Part shown: positions 9,133-18,681 of the stretch, one piece after another
Layout: each line of letters starts with the position of its first letter
Numbering within the stretch: the first letter of the stretch is position 1
Origin: JAUVZL01 sp965603515
GTDB taxonomy: Bacteria > Hydrothermota > Tepidihabitantia > SM23-42
Length of the DNA: 64,000 bases
Reading direction: 5' to 3'
NCBI GenBank assembly: GCA_965603515.1
Contig: CBFDDH010000001.1
Span: forward strand, 1-64,000
Notes under the pieces: generated by a model
What the model was told of the DNA's origin: nothing
Database searches by the model: none
The model's input: the letters and a program-made list of their open reading frames with translations, nothing else
Translations under genes and position numbers: made by a program

Positions 9133-12100
9133 TTATATTCTATTTGGATTTTTGTCGAGTGCTTTAGCTTTTTTATTGTACAAAGCGGCGAGTTTAGTTT
9201 CACCGATGTCTTTGAGTATTTTCGCATACTTTTCATAACTATTGCTCAATAATTTAGTGCGGCCAAGTTTAGTCATTAACTTGACTGCCTGTTCCATATA
9301 TTCCTCAGCTTTTTCAATATCCTGCATTACTGCATATATTCTCGCATACGCAAGAGCGCAATCAGCCATGCCTGATTTATTACCGATCTCATTTGCCATG
9401 GACCAGCCTTTATTCAAATAATCCAATGCTTCCTTAAAAGACTCACCTTTCAAACGCTTGACGTTCGCAAGATGGACATAGGCGGTTCCAAGCATTTGCT
9501 TATTACCCAGTTCCTTGAAGATTTTCACGGCACGCAGCAGGTATTTCTCGGCTTTGTCGAATTCCTTCGTATGAATGTACAAAATAGCCAGATTACCAAG
9601 AGCAGCGCTCATATTGGCTTTATCGCCAATATGCTCAGCGATCTTGAGGTACTTCTGGAAATATTCGTGCGCCTTATCGTGTTCCTCCTTACCAAGGTAG
9701 GATTGAGCCAGGTTGCTGTATGCCATACTTTCGCCGCGTTTATCTCCTATCTCAAGGCTGATGCGTAATGATTTTCGATGAAAGTCCAATGACTTCTGCG
9801 ACTGGTCCAAATATGAATACATGATACCAAGGTTATTACAAGTACGACCGATATTTTTCTTGTCACCGATCTGCTCAAGGACCGCAAGGCTCTGCTCGTT
9901 CAGATCGATCGCTTTTTTATAATCACCTTTCATGTGATGTACGATACCCAGCAAGTAAGTGACACTCGCAATATCCTGTTTATCATTCAGTTCTTCAAGC
10001 AAAACCTTGCTCTGCTCGTACATCTCGATGGCTTTATCATAATCGCCATGGTTACGGAAGATGGCGCCAAGGCTTTTATAAGAGGAAGCCCTGATTTTCT
10101 TCACCCGGTCATTCATACCAACTTTCTCGACAATACTCAAAGCTTTTTCCGCAGCTTTCTGCGCGTCACCAATGGCTCCCCGTACTTCATGAACTGCACC
10201 ATGAAGCAGATATATCTCGGCGTTTTCAATGAGAGAGTCGACAGAATCGCCAGACAATTCCTTTAGCGCCTTATCAAGTGTATCACGCGCATCAGTGAGA
10301 TTGCTCTGGTGCCAATAAACTCTGGCAGACTTGCGCTGTGCCCGCACGCTCATAATGGTATCCTTATTCTGTCTGGTTATTGCTGTATATGCTTCGATCG
10401 CTTTATCATAGTCAGCGCGTATTGCATGGATATCGCCTAAAGCTTCATAGGCTTTCAGCTGAATGCTCTTATGGTGATCAGTTGCTTTAGCAAACCCATT
10501 GATAACAGAAACGACCTTTTCGAAATACTTGATCGCTTCTTCATTAGCATACCGCTCTTTAGCATGAAAACCAGCTTTTTCCAGCCATTCGATGGACTTA
10601 TCCTGGTCATCACTATTTGTGTAATGGTGAGTAAGGAGTTCGGTGAATTCATCTATGCGCTCAGACAATAGTTCCTCAATGAGCCTTGCGACCTGACCGT
10701 GCATTTCCCGACGGTTTTTCTTTGGCAGACTATTGTAAGTGACCTCCTGCACCATAGGGTGTTTAAAAATGTACTCCAGTTCCGGTTCTTTTGCTAATAA
10801 ACGGATATATTCAAGCTCTTCCAGGGTTGCCAAATGGACACTCATCATTAGGCTGTCGACTTTAGTCAAGCGCTCGAGTAAAGGTACAAGGAAACTCCGT
10901 CCGATGACCGCTGCTTTCTGAAGCACCACTTTGAGATCAGTCTCAAGGAGATCAAGACGGGTTGCGATGATCTCCTGTATCGAATCAGGGATACCGGCAA
11001 TCGTAAGATTCTCGCTGGCTTTCCACATACCTGAGTCATAAACCAAAAACCCCTCATCAATAAGAGAACGAATTATCTCCTCAAGGAAAAGAGGATTGCC
11101 CTCAGCCTTGGCAAGCATTTGTTTCTGCACATTCGGGGTAAGCCCGGAAAGCTTTAATATATTTTCTGTGAGCTGTTGACTTGCTTCATTACTGAGCATA
11201 CGCAGCTCAATTTCAGCAAAGCTGTCACCCAGATTTTCCCGGAAAAATTTCTTAACATTGTGTCCCTCACTCTCTCTTTCAATACGTGAAAGACATAAAA
11301 GCAACAGCGGTTCGTCATCTGAAGTGTCAAAAATAAATTTAAGCAGATCAAGCGAAGCTGAATCGATCCAATGATAATCCTCGATCACCATAAGCAACGG
11401 GCTCTTTTTCGCAGCTGCCTTTAGCAGATCTTTTAAAGCCACGGATATTTGCAGGTTCAAACCCTTAGCATCAAGATACTTCACTTTTCCCTTAAATTCC
11501 AGGGGTAATGGGATCGAGAATAGATACAGGATGTACGGCGCAATTTCCTTATTCTTTTCAGGCAACAGTTCCTGGCACGTGCTGAGTATTTTCTCCTTGA
11601 TCGTATCCATGGGGTCTGGGTCAGATATATCGAAGAGTTTTTTCAGAACCTCGAGCAGCGGGAAATAGGTTATCATTTCCCCGTACGAAAGACAACGTCC
11701 TTCAATAATATTTATCGCCATTTTTTCTACGCTAATGTGCTTTTTCAATTCATCATAGAGCCGTGATTTGCCGATACCTGCTGCGCCCAGCACAAAAACA
11801 ACACCGCCCTTTTTCTTTTTGTATAAGTCTTGCACCTCTTTACAGAGCAGGGCGAATTCTTTGTCGCGACCGACCATTGCCGATTTAAAACCCTCAATGC
11901 CGCGCTTGGGATCGGGTTTATCCTTGACTTTAAGCGGTTTGAATACATGAACTGGCTTGCTGATACCTTTAACCTGGATCGGTTTCAGAGGCTTGTATTC
12001 AAACATATACCTCGTCTGTCGAAAAACACGTCCGGCTACGAGTATCTCTCCATTATCCGCGGCATTCATAAGACGCGATGCCATGTTCACTGCTTCTCCG

Positions 12101-12519
12101 ATTATGGTATATTCTCTTTTTTCTTTTGAACCGATCGCGCCCGCAAATACAGTTCCCAGGTTTATACCCATATGCAATCCAAGGTCACATGCGGTGTTCA
12201 GTTTTGCTCTCAGAGCTTTGTTGATCTCAGGGATGCACGCCAACATTACCAGAGCGGCTTTGACCCCTCGTTCAGGATCATCTTCATGAGCCTGGGGTAA
12301 ACCGAATATTGCCAGGACAGAATCACCCTCGTATTTGTGGATCGTCCCGCCGTGACCAGTGATGATACGGTTGAGGATCTCAAAACAAACATTGAGCGCA
12401 TCGCTGAGCTCCTCTGGGTCAAGACCTTCGGAAAGGGCGGTAAACCCGGAAAGGTCAGCAAAGAGTATTGTAACTAAACGGCGCTCTTTCTGGATCTCTT
12501 CGTGTGGGGGCTTTTTCAT
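9133..12519 (-). CDS. Class III adenylate/guanylate cyclase - AAA-type ATPase - TPR protein
   Basis: Multidomain signalling protein of 1128 residues. Residues 15-190 form a class III cyclase catalytic domain. The metal-binding aspartates are in FADLSG (D22) and KYEGD (D66), and the helix EAVNMASRL supplies the Asn and Arg (N145, R149) expected for catalysis. Next comes an ATPase with Walker A GAAGIGKS (245-252) and a Walker B-like LLMVIEDYHW near 370. From about 690 to 1110 there are tandem TPRs, many of the SYKSLGAIFRNHGDYDKA type. This order is well known from bacterial cyclase/ATPase/TPR proteins that couple ligand or partner sensing to cyclic nucleotide synthesis. The product (cAMP or cGMP) is inferred. 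The gene precedes the MalT-like regulator on the same strand. Confidence 0.92.
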   Translation of the reverse strand: MKKPPHEEIQKERRLVTILFADLSGFTALSEGLDPEELSDALNVCFEILNRIITGHGGTIHKYEGDSVLAIFGLPQAHEDDPERGVKAALVMLACIPEINKALRAKLNTACDLGLHMGINLGTVFAGAIGSKEKREYTIIGEAVNMASRLMNAADNGEILVAGRVFRQTRYMFEYKPLKPIQVKGISKPVHVFKPLKVKDKPDPKRGIEGFKSAMVGRDKEFALLCKEVQDLYKKKKGGVVFVLGAAGIGKSRLYDELKKHISVEKMAINIIEGRCLSYGEMITYFPLLEVLKKLFDISDPDPMDTIKEKILSTCQELLPEKNKEIAPYILYLFSIPLPLEFKGKVKYLDAKGLNLQISVALKDLLKAAAKKSPLLMVIEDYHWIDSASLDLLKFIFDTSDDEPLLLLCLSRIERESEGHNVKKFFRENLGDSFAEIELRMLSNEASQQLTENILKLSGLTPNVQKQMLAKAEGNPLFLEEIIRSLIDEGFLVYDSGMWKASENLTIAGIPDSIQEIIATRLDLLETDLKVVLQKAAVIGRSFLVPLLERLTKVDSLMMSVHLATLEELEYIRLLAKEPELEYIFKHPMVQEVTYNSLPKKNRREMHGQVARLIEELLSERIDEFTELLTHHYTNSDDQDKSIEWLEKAGFHAKERYANEEAIKYFEKVVSVINGFAKATDHHKSIQLKAYEALGDIHAIRADYDKAIEAYTAITRQNKDTIMSVRAQRKSARVYWHQSNLTDARDTLDKALKELSGDSVDSLIENAEIYLLHGAVHEVRGAIGDAQKAAEKALSIVEKVGMNDRVKKIRASSYKSLGAIFRNHGDYDKAIEMYEQSKVLLEELNDKQDIASVTYLLGIVHHMKGDYKKAIDLNEQSLAVLEQIGDKKNIGRTCNNLGIMYSYLDQSQKSLDFHRKSLRISLEIGDKRGESMAYSNLAQSYLGKEEHDKAHEYFQKYLKIAEHIGDKANMSAALGNLAILYIHTKEFDKAEKYLLRAVKIFKELGNKQMLGTAYVHLANVKRLKGESFKEALDYLNKGWSMANEIGNKSGMADCALAYARIYAVMQDIEKAEEYMEQAVKLMTKLGRTKLLSNSYEKYAKILKDIGETKLAALYNKKAKALDKNPNRI

Positions 12520-12528
12520 GCTTAGAAA

Positions 12529-12556
12529 AGTGTATTCATTTTAATAGACATGTCAA
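12529..12556 (-). promoter_or_regulatory. Promoter of the cyclase/TPR gene
   Basis: TTGACA-N16-TACACT on the minus strand, ending 9 bases before the ATG, so the leader would be only a few bases long. Confidence 0.6.
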
Positions 12557-12649
12557 TTGTAGGACTAAGCGTATTGCGTCAGGCGGAAAAGAAAAGAACC
12601 AAACGATATTAACGAACCAAACGTTTTCTATATCAAAACAACCAAGACA

Positions 12650-12677
12650 TTGACATAACATCATAAATTCATAGAAT
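12650..12677 (+). promoter_or_regulatory. Promoter of the C1q-domain fibre protein gene
   Basis: TTGACA-N16-TAGAAT, 63 bp upstream of the ATG at 12741. The divergent 12557-12649 spacer carries two copies of AACCAAACG and no gene. Confidence 0.65.
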
Positions 12678-12740
12678 AAGACTTAAATCTTGATTACATA
12701 TAATTATTATCACCTGTGCATTGCACAAAAGGAGAACTTT

Positions 12741-15242
12741 ATGCTCTATAAGAAAATCTTCTGCATTTCCTTTATTATAGCAGTCATGGTGTATGGTCAA
12801 ACACGCAGATCAGTCTCAAATGATACGCGCCAGGCGCCAAAATTGCTAAATTATCAAGGGTATCTCACTGACACGCTCGGTATACCCATTGATGACAATC
12901 TGGACATGACGTTTACGATATATGACCAGGTATCTGGCGGTGAAGTTTTGTGGACTGAAGATACTTCGAATGTACCGGTTGAGAAGGGCATCTTCCATAC
13001 GATCCCGGGCAGTATTAATCCCATACCAGACAGTGTCTTTGCTGATTTTACCAGTACATGGTTAGAAATAACTCTCGAGGGACCGCAGACACTAACGCCG
13101 CGCACAAGGATCACAAGTTCATCTTATGCCTTATATGCACACGATGCTGATTTACTCGATGGCAAGCACGGTTCTGAATTTGTTGAGATCGACGGCGATA
13201 CAATGAGCGGTCTGCTTGATGTACCAACGATCTATACATCTGAGATAATCGGACCTGCAGCCACTGATAAATCACGACAAACCGATGCTTTAATTTTGAA
13301 ATCCGGCAATACGAGTAGCAATGTACCGAGACTTTCGATAACGACCAGTCTTGGTGTCGGAGTTCCTGCTTTGGTGAAAGTTGAAAATGCGCGCTTGGCT
13401 TTTCCTGGAAACAGTGCGCTGAGTCTACCAACCTCAGCAAGCACTGTTGAAGGCGCGTTATGGTACAACAGCGGTAATGTGCTCTATCGAGATGCGAGCG
13501 CGGCAAGAACACTTTTAACAACTTCAAATGCTTTCATGCAGAACGGCAATTCATTCGGCACCACTGCTGTATTGGGTACGAATGATGCAAATGACCTTAG
13601 TTTTGAAACAAATGGTACATCTAGAATGACCATAAATACATCAGGGGATGTTGGTATTGATACAACAAGTCCAAGCAGTAAGCTACATGTAAATGGTAAT
13701 GCCGAAATTAATGGAACTCTTGATATGGCAAATAATCTAGTAGACAATGTCACATATGTGGATATTGCTTTGGGGGACAGTTATGGCGTTAGATTTGCGG
13801 GCGGCAGCAATTCCTTCGCGATAAACATGGGTAACAGTGCTGAATTTCACTATGGTCCTGTTACAAGTTGGAGCATAAAGATGAATATGAATTCTACAGC
13901 TGATCGTGGCTGGACTTGGGGAGTTGACGGTTTGACACCGGTAGCTGCGCTCTCTAATGTTGGAGATATGCAAGTTGCTGGAAATCTATATGCTATGGGT
14001 AATGTCGGTATCGGGACAGCTAGTCCGTTAAATAACTTGGATATTAACACTAGTTCAAACACTTCCGGCATATCCCTTGATGGTAAAAAGGCTCTTGGAG
14101 GTTACTCAGCAGATGTCGCACTCCGGCTTAATCCAAGTGGAGACTTTGCAGGAGGCGTCTATATTAACCAGAATAGGTTAACGGTTTCGGACGGAATCAA
14201 AGTGGGAGCCTGGAGTGCAACCGGACCTGGACCAGGTAACTTGCACGTTGATGGTGTCGTCGGCATTGGAACAATTGCTCCAGATGAGGAATTACATGTG
14301 GTCGGTAACATTAAAATGGTCGATGGGAATGAGGGAGCAAATAAGGTTTTAACCTCTGATGCTAATGGCGTAGCGTCATGGCAGGATGTAGTAGCGGATA
14401 CCGACTGGGTAATATCAGGTAGCGATATATACTCAGGTATTTCCGGCAATGTTGGTATCGGGACATCAAGTCCAGGGTATAAACTCGATGTTACTGGCAA
14501 TATACGAGCTTCTGGTACATTATATGTTGCTGATATCTATGACGGCACATATTATCTGGATCCGAATGATGCTAATTGGTCAATATATGTTGCTGGTAAC
14601 ATAGCGTGTGTAGGAGGTATGCATGTCGGCAGTGGCGGCACTGTTAGTGATGATAATCTGATCGTGGATGGGAGTACTGGGCTTGGTACATCAACCCCAA
14701 GTCAAAGGCTACACGTTTCAGGAAACATGCGTTTAACTGGCGCATTATATGATGCAAACAATGAAACTGGTACCAGCGGACAGGTATTATCGAGCACAGG
14801 TTCTGGGGTTGATTGGGTCGAGGTACCTCCGCAGGTGTCCTTTCTTGCATATAATTCTGGTGATGACGTAATTGCTGCGGGATGGCATAAAGTAGAGTTT
14901 AATGTCGAAGAACATGACGATGGCTCTAACTACAGCAACATGCTTGACCGATTCACTGCTCCGGCAAACGGTGTTTACCATTTCTCTACTCATGTTGGAT
15001 ATACTAATGTTGCTGATGGCTTACGCCATGTCGTTACTCTCTATAAAAATGGATCGCGGTATTTGGACCTTTCAAGTGGTTACGCTTGTACAAGCGGCTC
15101 TTACCAGTCTTTTGGCGGTTCGGTGACCTTAAAGCTCGTAACTAATGATTACATCGAAGTCTTTTCCTATACTGCGGATGCATCGGCCATGATTGAAGGT
15201 GGATCGACTTATACAAATTTCTCCTGTCATCAGGTTTACTAA
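12741..15242 (+). CDS. Secreted fibre-like protein with C-terminal C1q domain
   Basis: Extracellular protein of 833 residues. The start follows AAAGGAG with 6 bases spacing and opens a signal peptide (MLYKKIFCISFIIAVMVYGQ). Residues 25-120 match the N-terminal domain of the YadA-head protein at 18678-21623 (LLNYQGYLTDT, SVFADFTSTWLE, LEGPQTL). The middle contains several VGIGTxSPxxxLxVxGN motifs, the pattern that precedes structural repeats in phage tail fibres and related surface proteins. The last 135 residues form a C1q/TNF-like jelly roll (VSFLAYNSGDD, GVYHFSTHVGY, and a final YTNFSCHQVY). C1q domains usually trimerise, so a trimeric adhesive fibre is likely. It has no sorting domain, unlike most secreted proteins here. 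Confidence 0.85.
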   Translation: MLYKKIFCISFIIAVMVYGQTRRSVSNDTRQAPKLLNYQGYLTDTLGIPIDDNLDMTFTIYDQVSGGEVLWTEDTSNVPVEKGIFHTIPGSINPIPDSVFADFTSTWLEITLEGPQTLTPRTRITSSSYALYAHDADLLDGKHGSEFVEIDGDTMSGLLDVPTIYTSEIIGPAATDKSRQTDALILKSGNTSSNVPRLSITTSLGVGVPALVKVENARLAFPGNSALSLPTSASTVEGALWYNSGNVLYRDASAARTLLTTSNAFMQNGNSFGTTAVLGTNDANDLSFETNGTSRMTINTSGDVGIDTTSPSSKLHVNGNAEINGTLDMANNLVDNVTYVDIALGDSYGVRFAGGSNSFAINMGNSAEFHYGPVTSWSIKMNMNSTADRGWTWGVDGLTPVAALSNVGDMQVAGNLYAMGNVGIGTASPLNNLDINTSSNTSGISLDGKKALGGYSADVALRLNPSGDFAGGVYINQNRLTVSDGIKVGAWSATGPGPGNLHVDGVVGIGTIAPDEELHVVGNIKMVDGNEGANKVLTSDANGVASWQDVVADTDWVISGSDIYSGISGNVGIGTSSPGYKLDVTGNIRASGTLYVADIYDGTYYLDPNDANWSIYVAGNIACVGGMHVGSGGTVSDDNLIVDGSTGLGTSTPSQRLHVSGNMRLTGALYDANNETGTSGQVLSSTGSGVDWVEVPPQVSFLAYNSGDDVIAAGWHKVEFNVEEHDDGSNYSNMLDRFTAPANGVYHFSTHVGYTNVADGLRHVVTLYKNGSRYLDLSSGYACTSGSYQSFGGSVTLKLVTNDYIEVFSYTADASAMIEGGSTYTNFSCHQVY

Positions 15243-15252
15243 TCCTATGGTC

Positions 15253-15281
15253 TTGACTTCTTTTCAATAAGTGTGTATTAT
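15253..15281 (+). promoter_or_regulatory. Promoter of the PAS-GGDEF gene
   Basis: TTGACT-N17-TATTAT, 19 bases before the ATG. One of the few here with a 17-bp spacer. Confidence 0.55.
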
Positions 15282-15300
15282 TTAGAATTCTGAGTGAGCA

Positions 15301-16686
15301 ATGAAAAGTAAAAACAATAAACTATCGATCCATAAAAAATTGCGACAAAAGAAAACAAAGAATAATCTGAACCGCAGTATCGACAAGATTAGAACCGCGA
15401 ATAAACAACTAAAAGAAGCGCTGCGTCACAGCAAAGTACTCAACCGCGCTCTGTTCGATCATTCACCGGTCGGCATATCGATCCGTAACCGTTCTGGAGA
15501 CCTTCTTTTTGTCAATAAAGCATGGAAAAAAATGTGGGGATTTACAACACGGCAGGTCAAGGTACAGGATAGAAAAACCAGGCATCTGCCATTGAGCAGA
15601 AGATATCCTTACCTTAAAGGCAAAATAACAAAATTCAAGCGTGTCTTTCAACACGGCGGTGAATTGTTTTTACCTGAGCTAAGGGTAGAAAATCAGAAAA
15701 CCGGGGCAACGATGTGGATATCCCAGTATTATTATGCGATCCAGGATAAAAATAAAAAAGTTGAGCAGATAGTCATCCTTACCCAGGATATAACCGAGCA
15801 TAAGACCGCGGAAATCGCATTGCGTGAAATCGATACAAGATTCAGGACGATCGTTGAGAATGTAAATGTAGGTGTCTATCGCACCACCGGGGATCCAGAA
15901 GGTCATTTTGTCCAAGTAAATCCCGCGATGGTCAAGATGTTCGGCTGTAAGTCTTTGAAGGAATTACTGGAAACCAAAGTCCTGGACCTGTATCATGATC
16001 GTAAAGAACGAAAAAAGTTCATAAAAGAATTAAAGCGGAAAAAATTCGTTAAGAACCGTGAAATCCTGATGCAGAAAAAAGACGGAAAACCAATATGGGT
16101 ATCAGTCTATGCGCGAGCTCAGTTCAATGATAAAGGTCAGGTGAAATGGATAGATGGTGTGCTCGAAGATATCACCAAGCGTAAGCAAAAAGAAGACCAA
16201 CTACGTGCCCTTTCTCTTATTGATGACCTCACCGGATTATACAACCGGCGTGGTTTCATGACCCTGGCAGAGCATCAACTAAAAATCGCCTGTCGCAAGA
16301 AAAAAGCGGTAATTCTGCTTTTTATCGATCTTGATAATTTAAAAACGATCAACGATGAATTCGGTCATTCGATCGGTGACCGGGCGTTGATCGAAATGAC
16401 GAACATACTTAAAACAACGTTCCGAAAATACGATATAATCGCCCGGATCGGCGGTGATGAATTCGTCGTATTGACATCAGAAACCGGCGCAACCCGCGCA
16501 AAAGACCTCTATATCCGGTTACAGGCAAGTCTTGAGTCATTCAATAGAAAAACAAAACTGCCTTTTGTCCTGGAACTGAGCGTTGGCTGGGCTCACTATA
16601 ACCCGGAAAAACCACAGACTGTAAATAAATTACTGTCGATGGCTGACCGGTCAATGTACCGGCATAAACAGAGTAAAAGACAGTAA
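15301..16686 (+). CDS. PAS-PAS-GGDEF diguanylate cyclase
   Basis: Signalling enzyme expected to make cyclic di-GMP from two GTP. It starts with a very basic coiled-coil-like stretch (1-50) with no membrane segment. Two PAS domains follow (about 50-165 and 175-300; the second has an EDITKRKQKE linker). The GGDEF domain covers 300-458: the signature RIGGDEF is intact (GGDEF at 384-388). An RKYD I-site (375-378) sits exactly five residues upstream, so product feedback inhibition is likely. The ligand of the PAS domains is unknown. It is a single gene downstream of the C1q protein with its own promoter, and links this surface-protein locus to c-di-GMP control. Confidence 0.93.
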   Translation: MKSKNNKLSIHKKLRQKKTKNNLNRSIDKIRTANKQLKEALRHSKVLNRALFDHSPVGISIRNRSGDLLFVNKAWKKMWGFTTRQVKVQDRKTRHLPLSRRYPYLKGKITKFKRVFQHGGELFLPELRVENQKTGATMWISQYYYAIQDKNKKVEQIVILTQDITEHKTAEIALREIDTRFRTIVENVNVGVYRTTGDPEGHFVQVNPAMVKMFGCKSLKELLETKVLDLYHDRKERKKFIKELKRKKFVKNREILMQKKDGKPIWVSVYARAQFNDKGQVKWIDGVLEDITKRKQKEDQLRALSLIDDLTGLYNRRGFMTLAEHQLKIACRKKKAVILLFIDLDNLKTINDEFGHSIGDRALIEMTNILKTTFRKYDIIARIGGDEFVVLTSETGATRAKDLYIRLQASLESFNRKTKLPFVLELSVGWAHYNPEKPQTVNKLLSMADRSMYRHKQSKRQ

Positions 16687-17100
16687 CGGTGTATTAGAGT
16701 ATCGGGGAAACGGAGTATTGGAGTAACATAAAAAACCAAATAAACAAAATAGACCAAAAAAACCAACAAAACTAGATGAAGCAAAAAACTGCACATTTTT
16801 TGTGCATAAGTATGTCTATTTGTGCATGAAATCATTATAAAATCCTGAAATTTCAATAGATATTACTGGCACGCGATTTGCATATTGAAATGCCGCTAAG
16901 ATCGTGAAAAGACACTAGGCACTGGGAACTAAGCACGAAGCAGAAAGATAAGACAGTGTCGGTGTATGGGAGTAACGGAGAAACGATAAAGACACAGAGA
17001 GTATTGCGGAGCGAAAAAGCATAAGGCGAGTAACGTAGGGCGCAAAGCGCGTGTATTAATACAAAACAGCAAGCGCTTCATGCTGCAAAAGATAGCATAT
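16687..17100. other. Intergenic region without a gene
   Basis: Convergent spacer of 414 bp. It holds low-complexity direct repeats such as GGAGTAACGGAGAAACG-like blocks and a palindrome TGCACA-N5-TGTGCA near 16791-16807. I see no promoter, terminator with a T-run, or coding signal. Confidence 0.5.
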
Positions 17101-18681
17101 TTATTCTAACAAAATGAGCTTTTCTGTGTCTTCGAATCCCGCAGCCTGTAGCTTGATGAAATATACACCTGAAGAAACAGAAGAACCCTCTTTATTCTTC
17201 CCATCCCACATAAAGATGCTTCTGTTGCAGTTCAACGGGTATGCCACAACAAAATTACCTGCGATATCATAAATGCTAATCTTTGCCTTTCTGCAGTTGT
17301 TAGGTAGTGTATATTCAAACTTTGCAGATACGGTAGCAGGATTACTGATAGATAACATCTGTGCAGGAAGATCGATGGAAAATTCATCAGTAGCACAAGG
17401 TGTAATTAAATTCGCGCTATATTCGATATTAACCGAATCCGCAACTGACGTTAATACAGGCATGAGAACAAGCGTATCATACTCCCAGCCAGGGACACTG
17501 ACCGAGCCACTATCTTCTACGCTTTCCAGTATGATTGGATAGACAGTAAACACACCCCCTAAAGGTATTCCTATAACATACGCCTTAAAATCATATCCGT
17601 TATCTGCATCGAGATGTATATTAACACGATTCGCACCAAAATTCCCAAATTTTACCGGATAAGTACCCCCTGGTCCAAAAAGATCAGCAGTAAGAGAGCT
17701 ATTTGACACTGGATACGTATTATGATCGGAATAGTATCTGTCTTCACGATAAAAAGACCCCTCCTCAAAATGGAGCCCATCATCACGTGAACCACAAAAC
17801 CATCGCCAAATCCCATACTGACTGACCGCTTTTGCAAGATCTGAAGCGTAGTAGCCTAGAACGTCATCCATGTCAGCAAGTGTTTGGTTACCAGCAGTCT
17901 GGGCAAATCTATTCCACATCACGCGCACGATTGAAGGTCCATAATACTCATCAAGGAAATGTGCCCACAACGCACCAGGGTATTCATACAATCCGGATGT
18001 ATCTGTTATCGCTCTGCTTGGCTGACCCAGAGGATTCGGTTGATAATAATTTAATCTGTAATATAGAGTATTAACATCATCATAGACCTTATCTTCTATA
18101 AATACCGCAGTATTCTCATAAAACCACACATCTTCAAAAGCACTGTACCTGAACTGGCACGCATGATGGAATTCATGCGCAATAAGAGCACGCAACCGTG
18201 CGTAACGCGGAAATGGCTGCTCGACAGAATCCTTTGTCACTTCTATCCAGCTTGAATACCCATCAGCATGCGGTGATGTATAGGCAGAATCAAGAAAGCA
18301 TACACCATAGGCATTATTGATGATATTAGCTCTGTCCCGGATGTAAATATCATACCGATTATCACCTCCAACCATTTGATCAGGGGGTGGCATGGGCCAA
18401 CCCATATCCCCCACTCGAACCCAGCAGGTTTCAGCATACACGGCAATCGACTCAGCCAATTCGGCTGTCGTTGAATCGGAACCACTTGTTGTATAGTGAA
18501 TTCGAAAATTGGTCGTTACTTCATTAATCTCTGTGCCAGACAAGGTCGGTCGAGGTGGTCGTGCTCGATAAACAGTTATAGGTAGTATATACTGCACACC
18601 ACATTCATTATGTTGATAATCGAAATCTTCTGAGTATGCCAGGGCAATAGCAACTATTGAAAAAACACAAACCCATTTCAT
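17101..18681 (-). CDS. Secreted HExxH metalloprotease (MXAN_6640-like) with FlgD-type C-terminal domain
   Basis: Predicted zinc metallopeptidase of 526 residues. It has a signal peptide, then a catalytic region with AHEFHHACQF (HEFHH at 169-173) and a downstream WFYENTA segment that supplies the usual third-ligand area. This layout resembles the MXAN_6640 family of putative metalloproteases. The last 85 residues are a long-type sorting domain (ISIYDIAGN, DGKNKEGSSVSSGVYFIKL, ending in KLILLE). GGAGG lies 6 bases before the ATG, inside the end of the upstream gene. The genes overlap by ATGA, so translation is coupled to the YadA-head protein. Processing of that adhesin is a plausible role but is inferred from position only. 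Confidence 0.85.
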   Translation of the reverse strand: MKWVCVFSIVAIALAYSEDFDYQHNECGVQYILPITVYRARPPRPTLSGTEINEVTTNFRIHYTTSGSDSTTAELAESIAVYAETCWVRVGDMGWPMPPPDQMVGGDNRYDIYIRDRANIINNAYGVCFLDSAYTSPHADGYSSWIEVTKDSVEQPFPRYARLRALIAHEFHHACQFRYSAFEDVWFYENTAVFIEDKVYDDVNTLYYRLNYYQPNPLGQPSRAITDTSGLYEYPGALWAHFLDEYYGPSIVRVMWNRFAQTAGNQTLADMDDVLGYYASDLAKAVSQYGIWRWFCGSRDDGLHFEEGSFYREDRYYSDHNTYPVSNSSLTADLFGPGGTYPVKFGNFGANRVNIHLDADNGYDFKAYVIGIPLGGVFTVYPIILESVEDSGSVSVPGWEYDTLVLMPVLTSVADSVNIEYSANLITPCATDEFSIDLPAQMLSISNPATVSAKFEYTLPNNCRKAKISIYDIAGNFVVAYPLNCNRSIFMWDGKNKEGSSVSSGVYFIKLQAAGFEDTEKLILLE

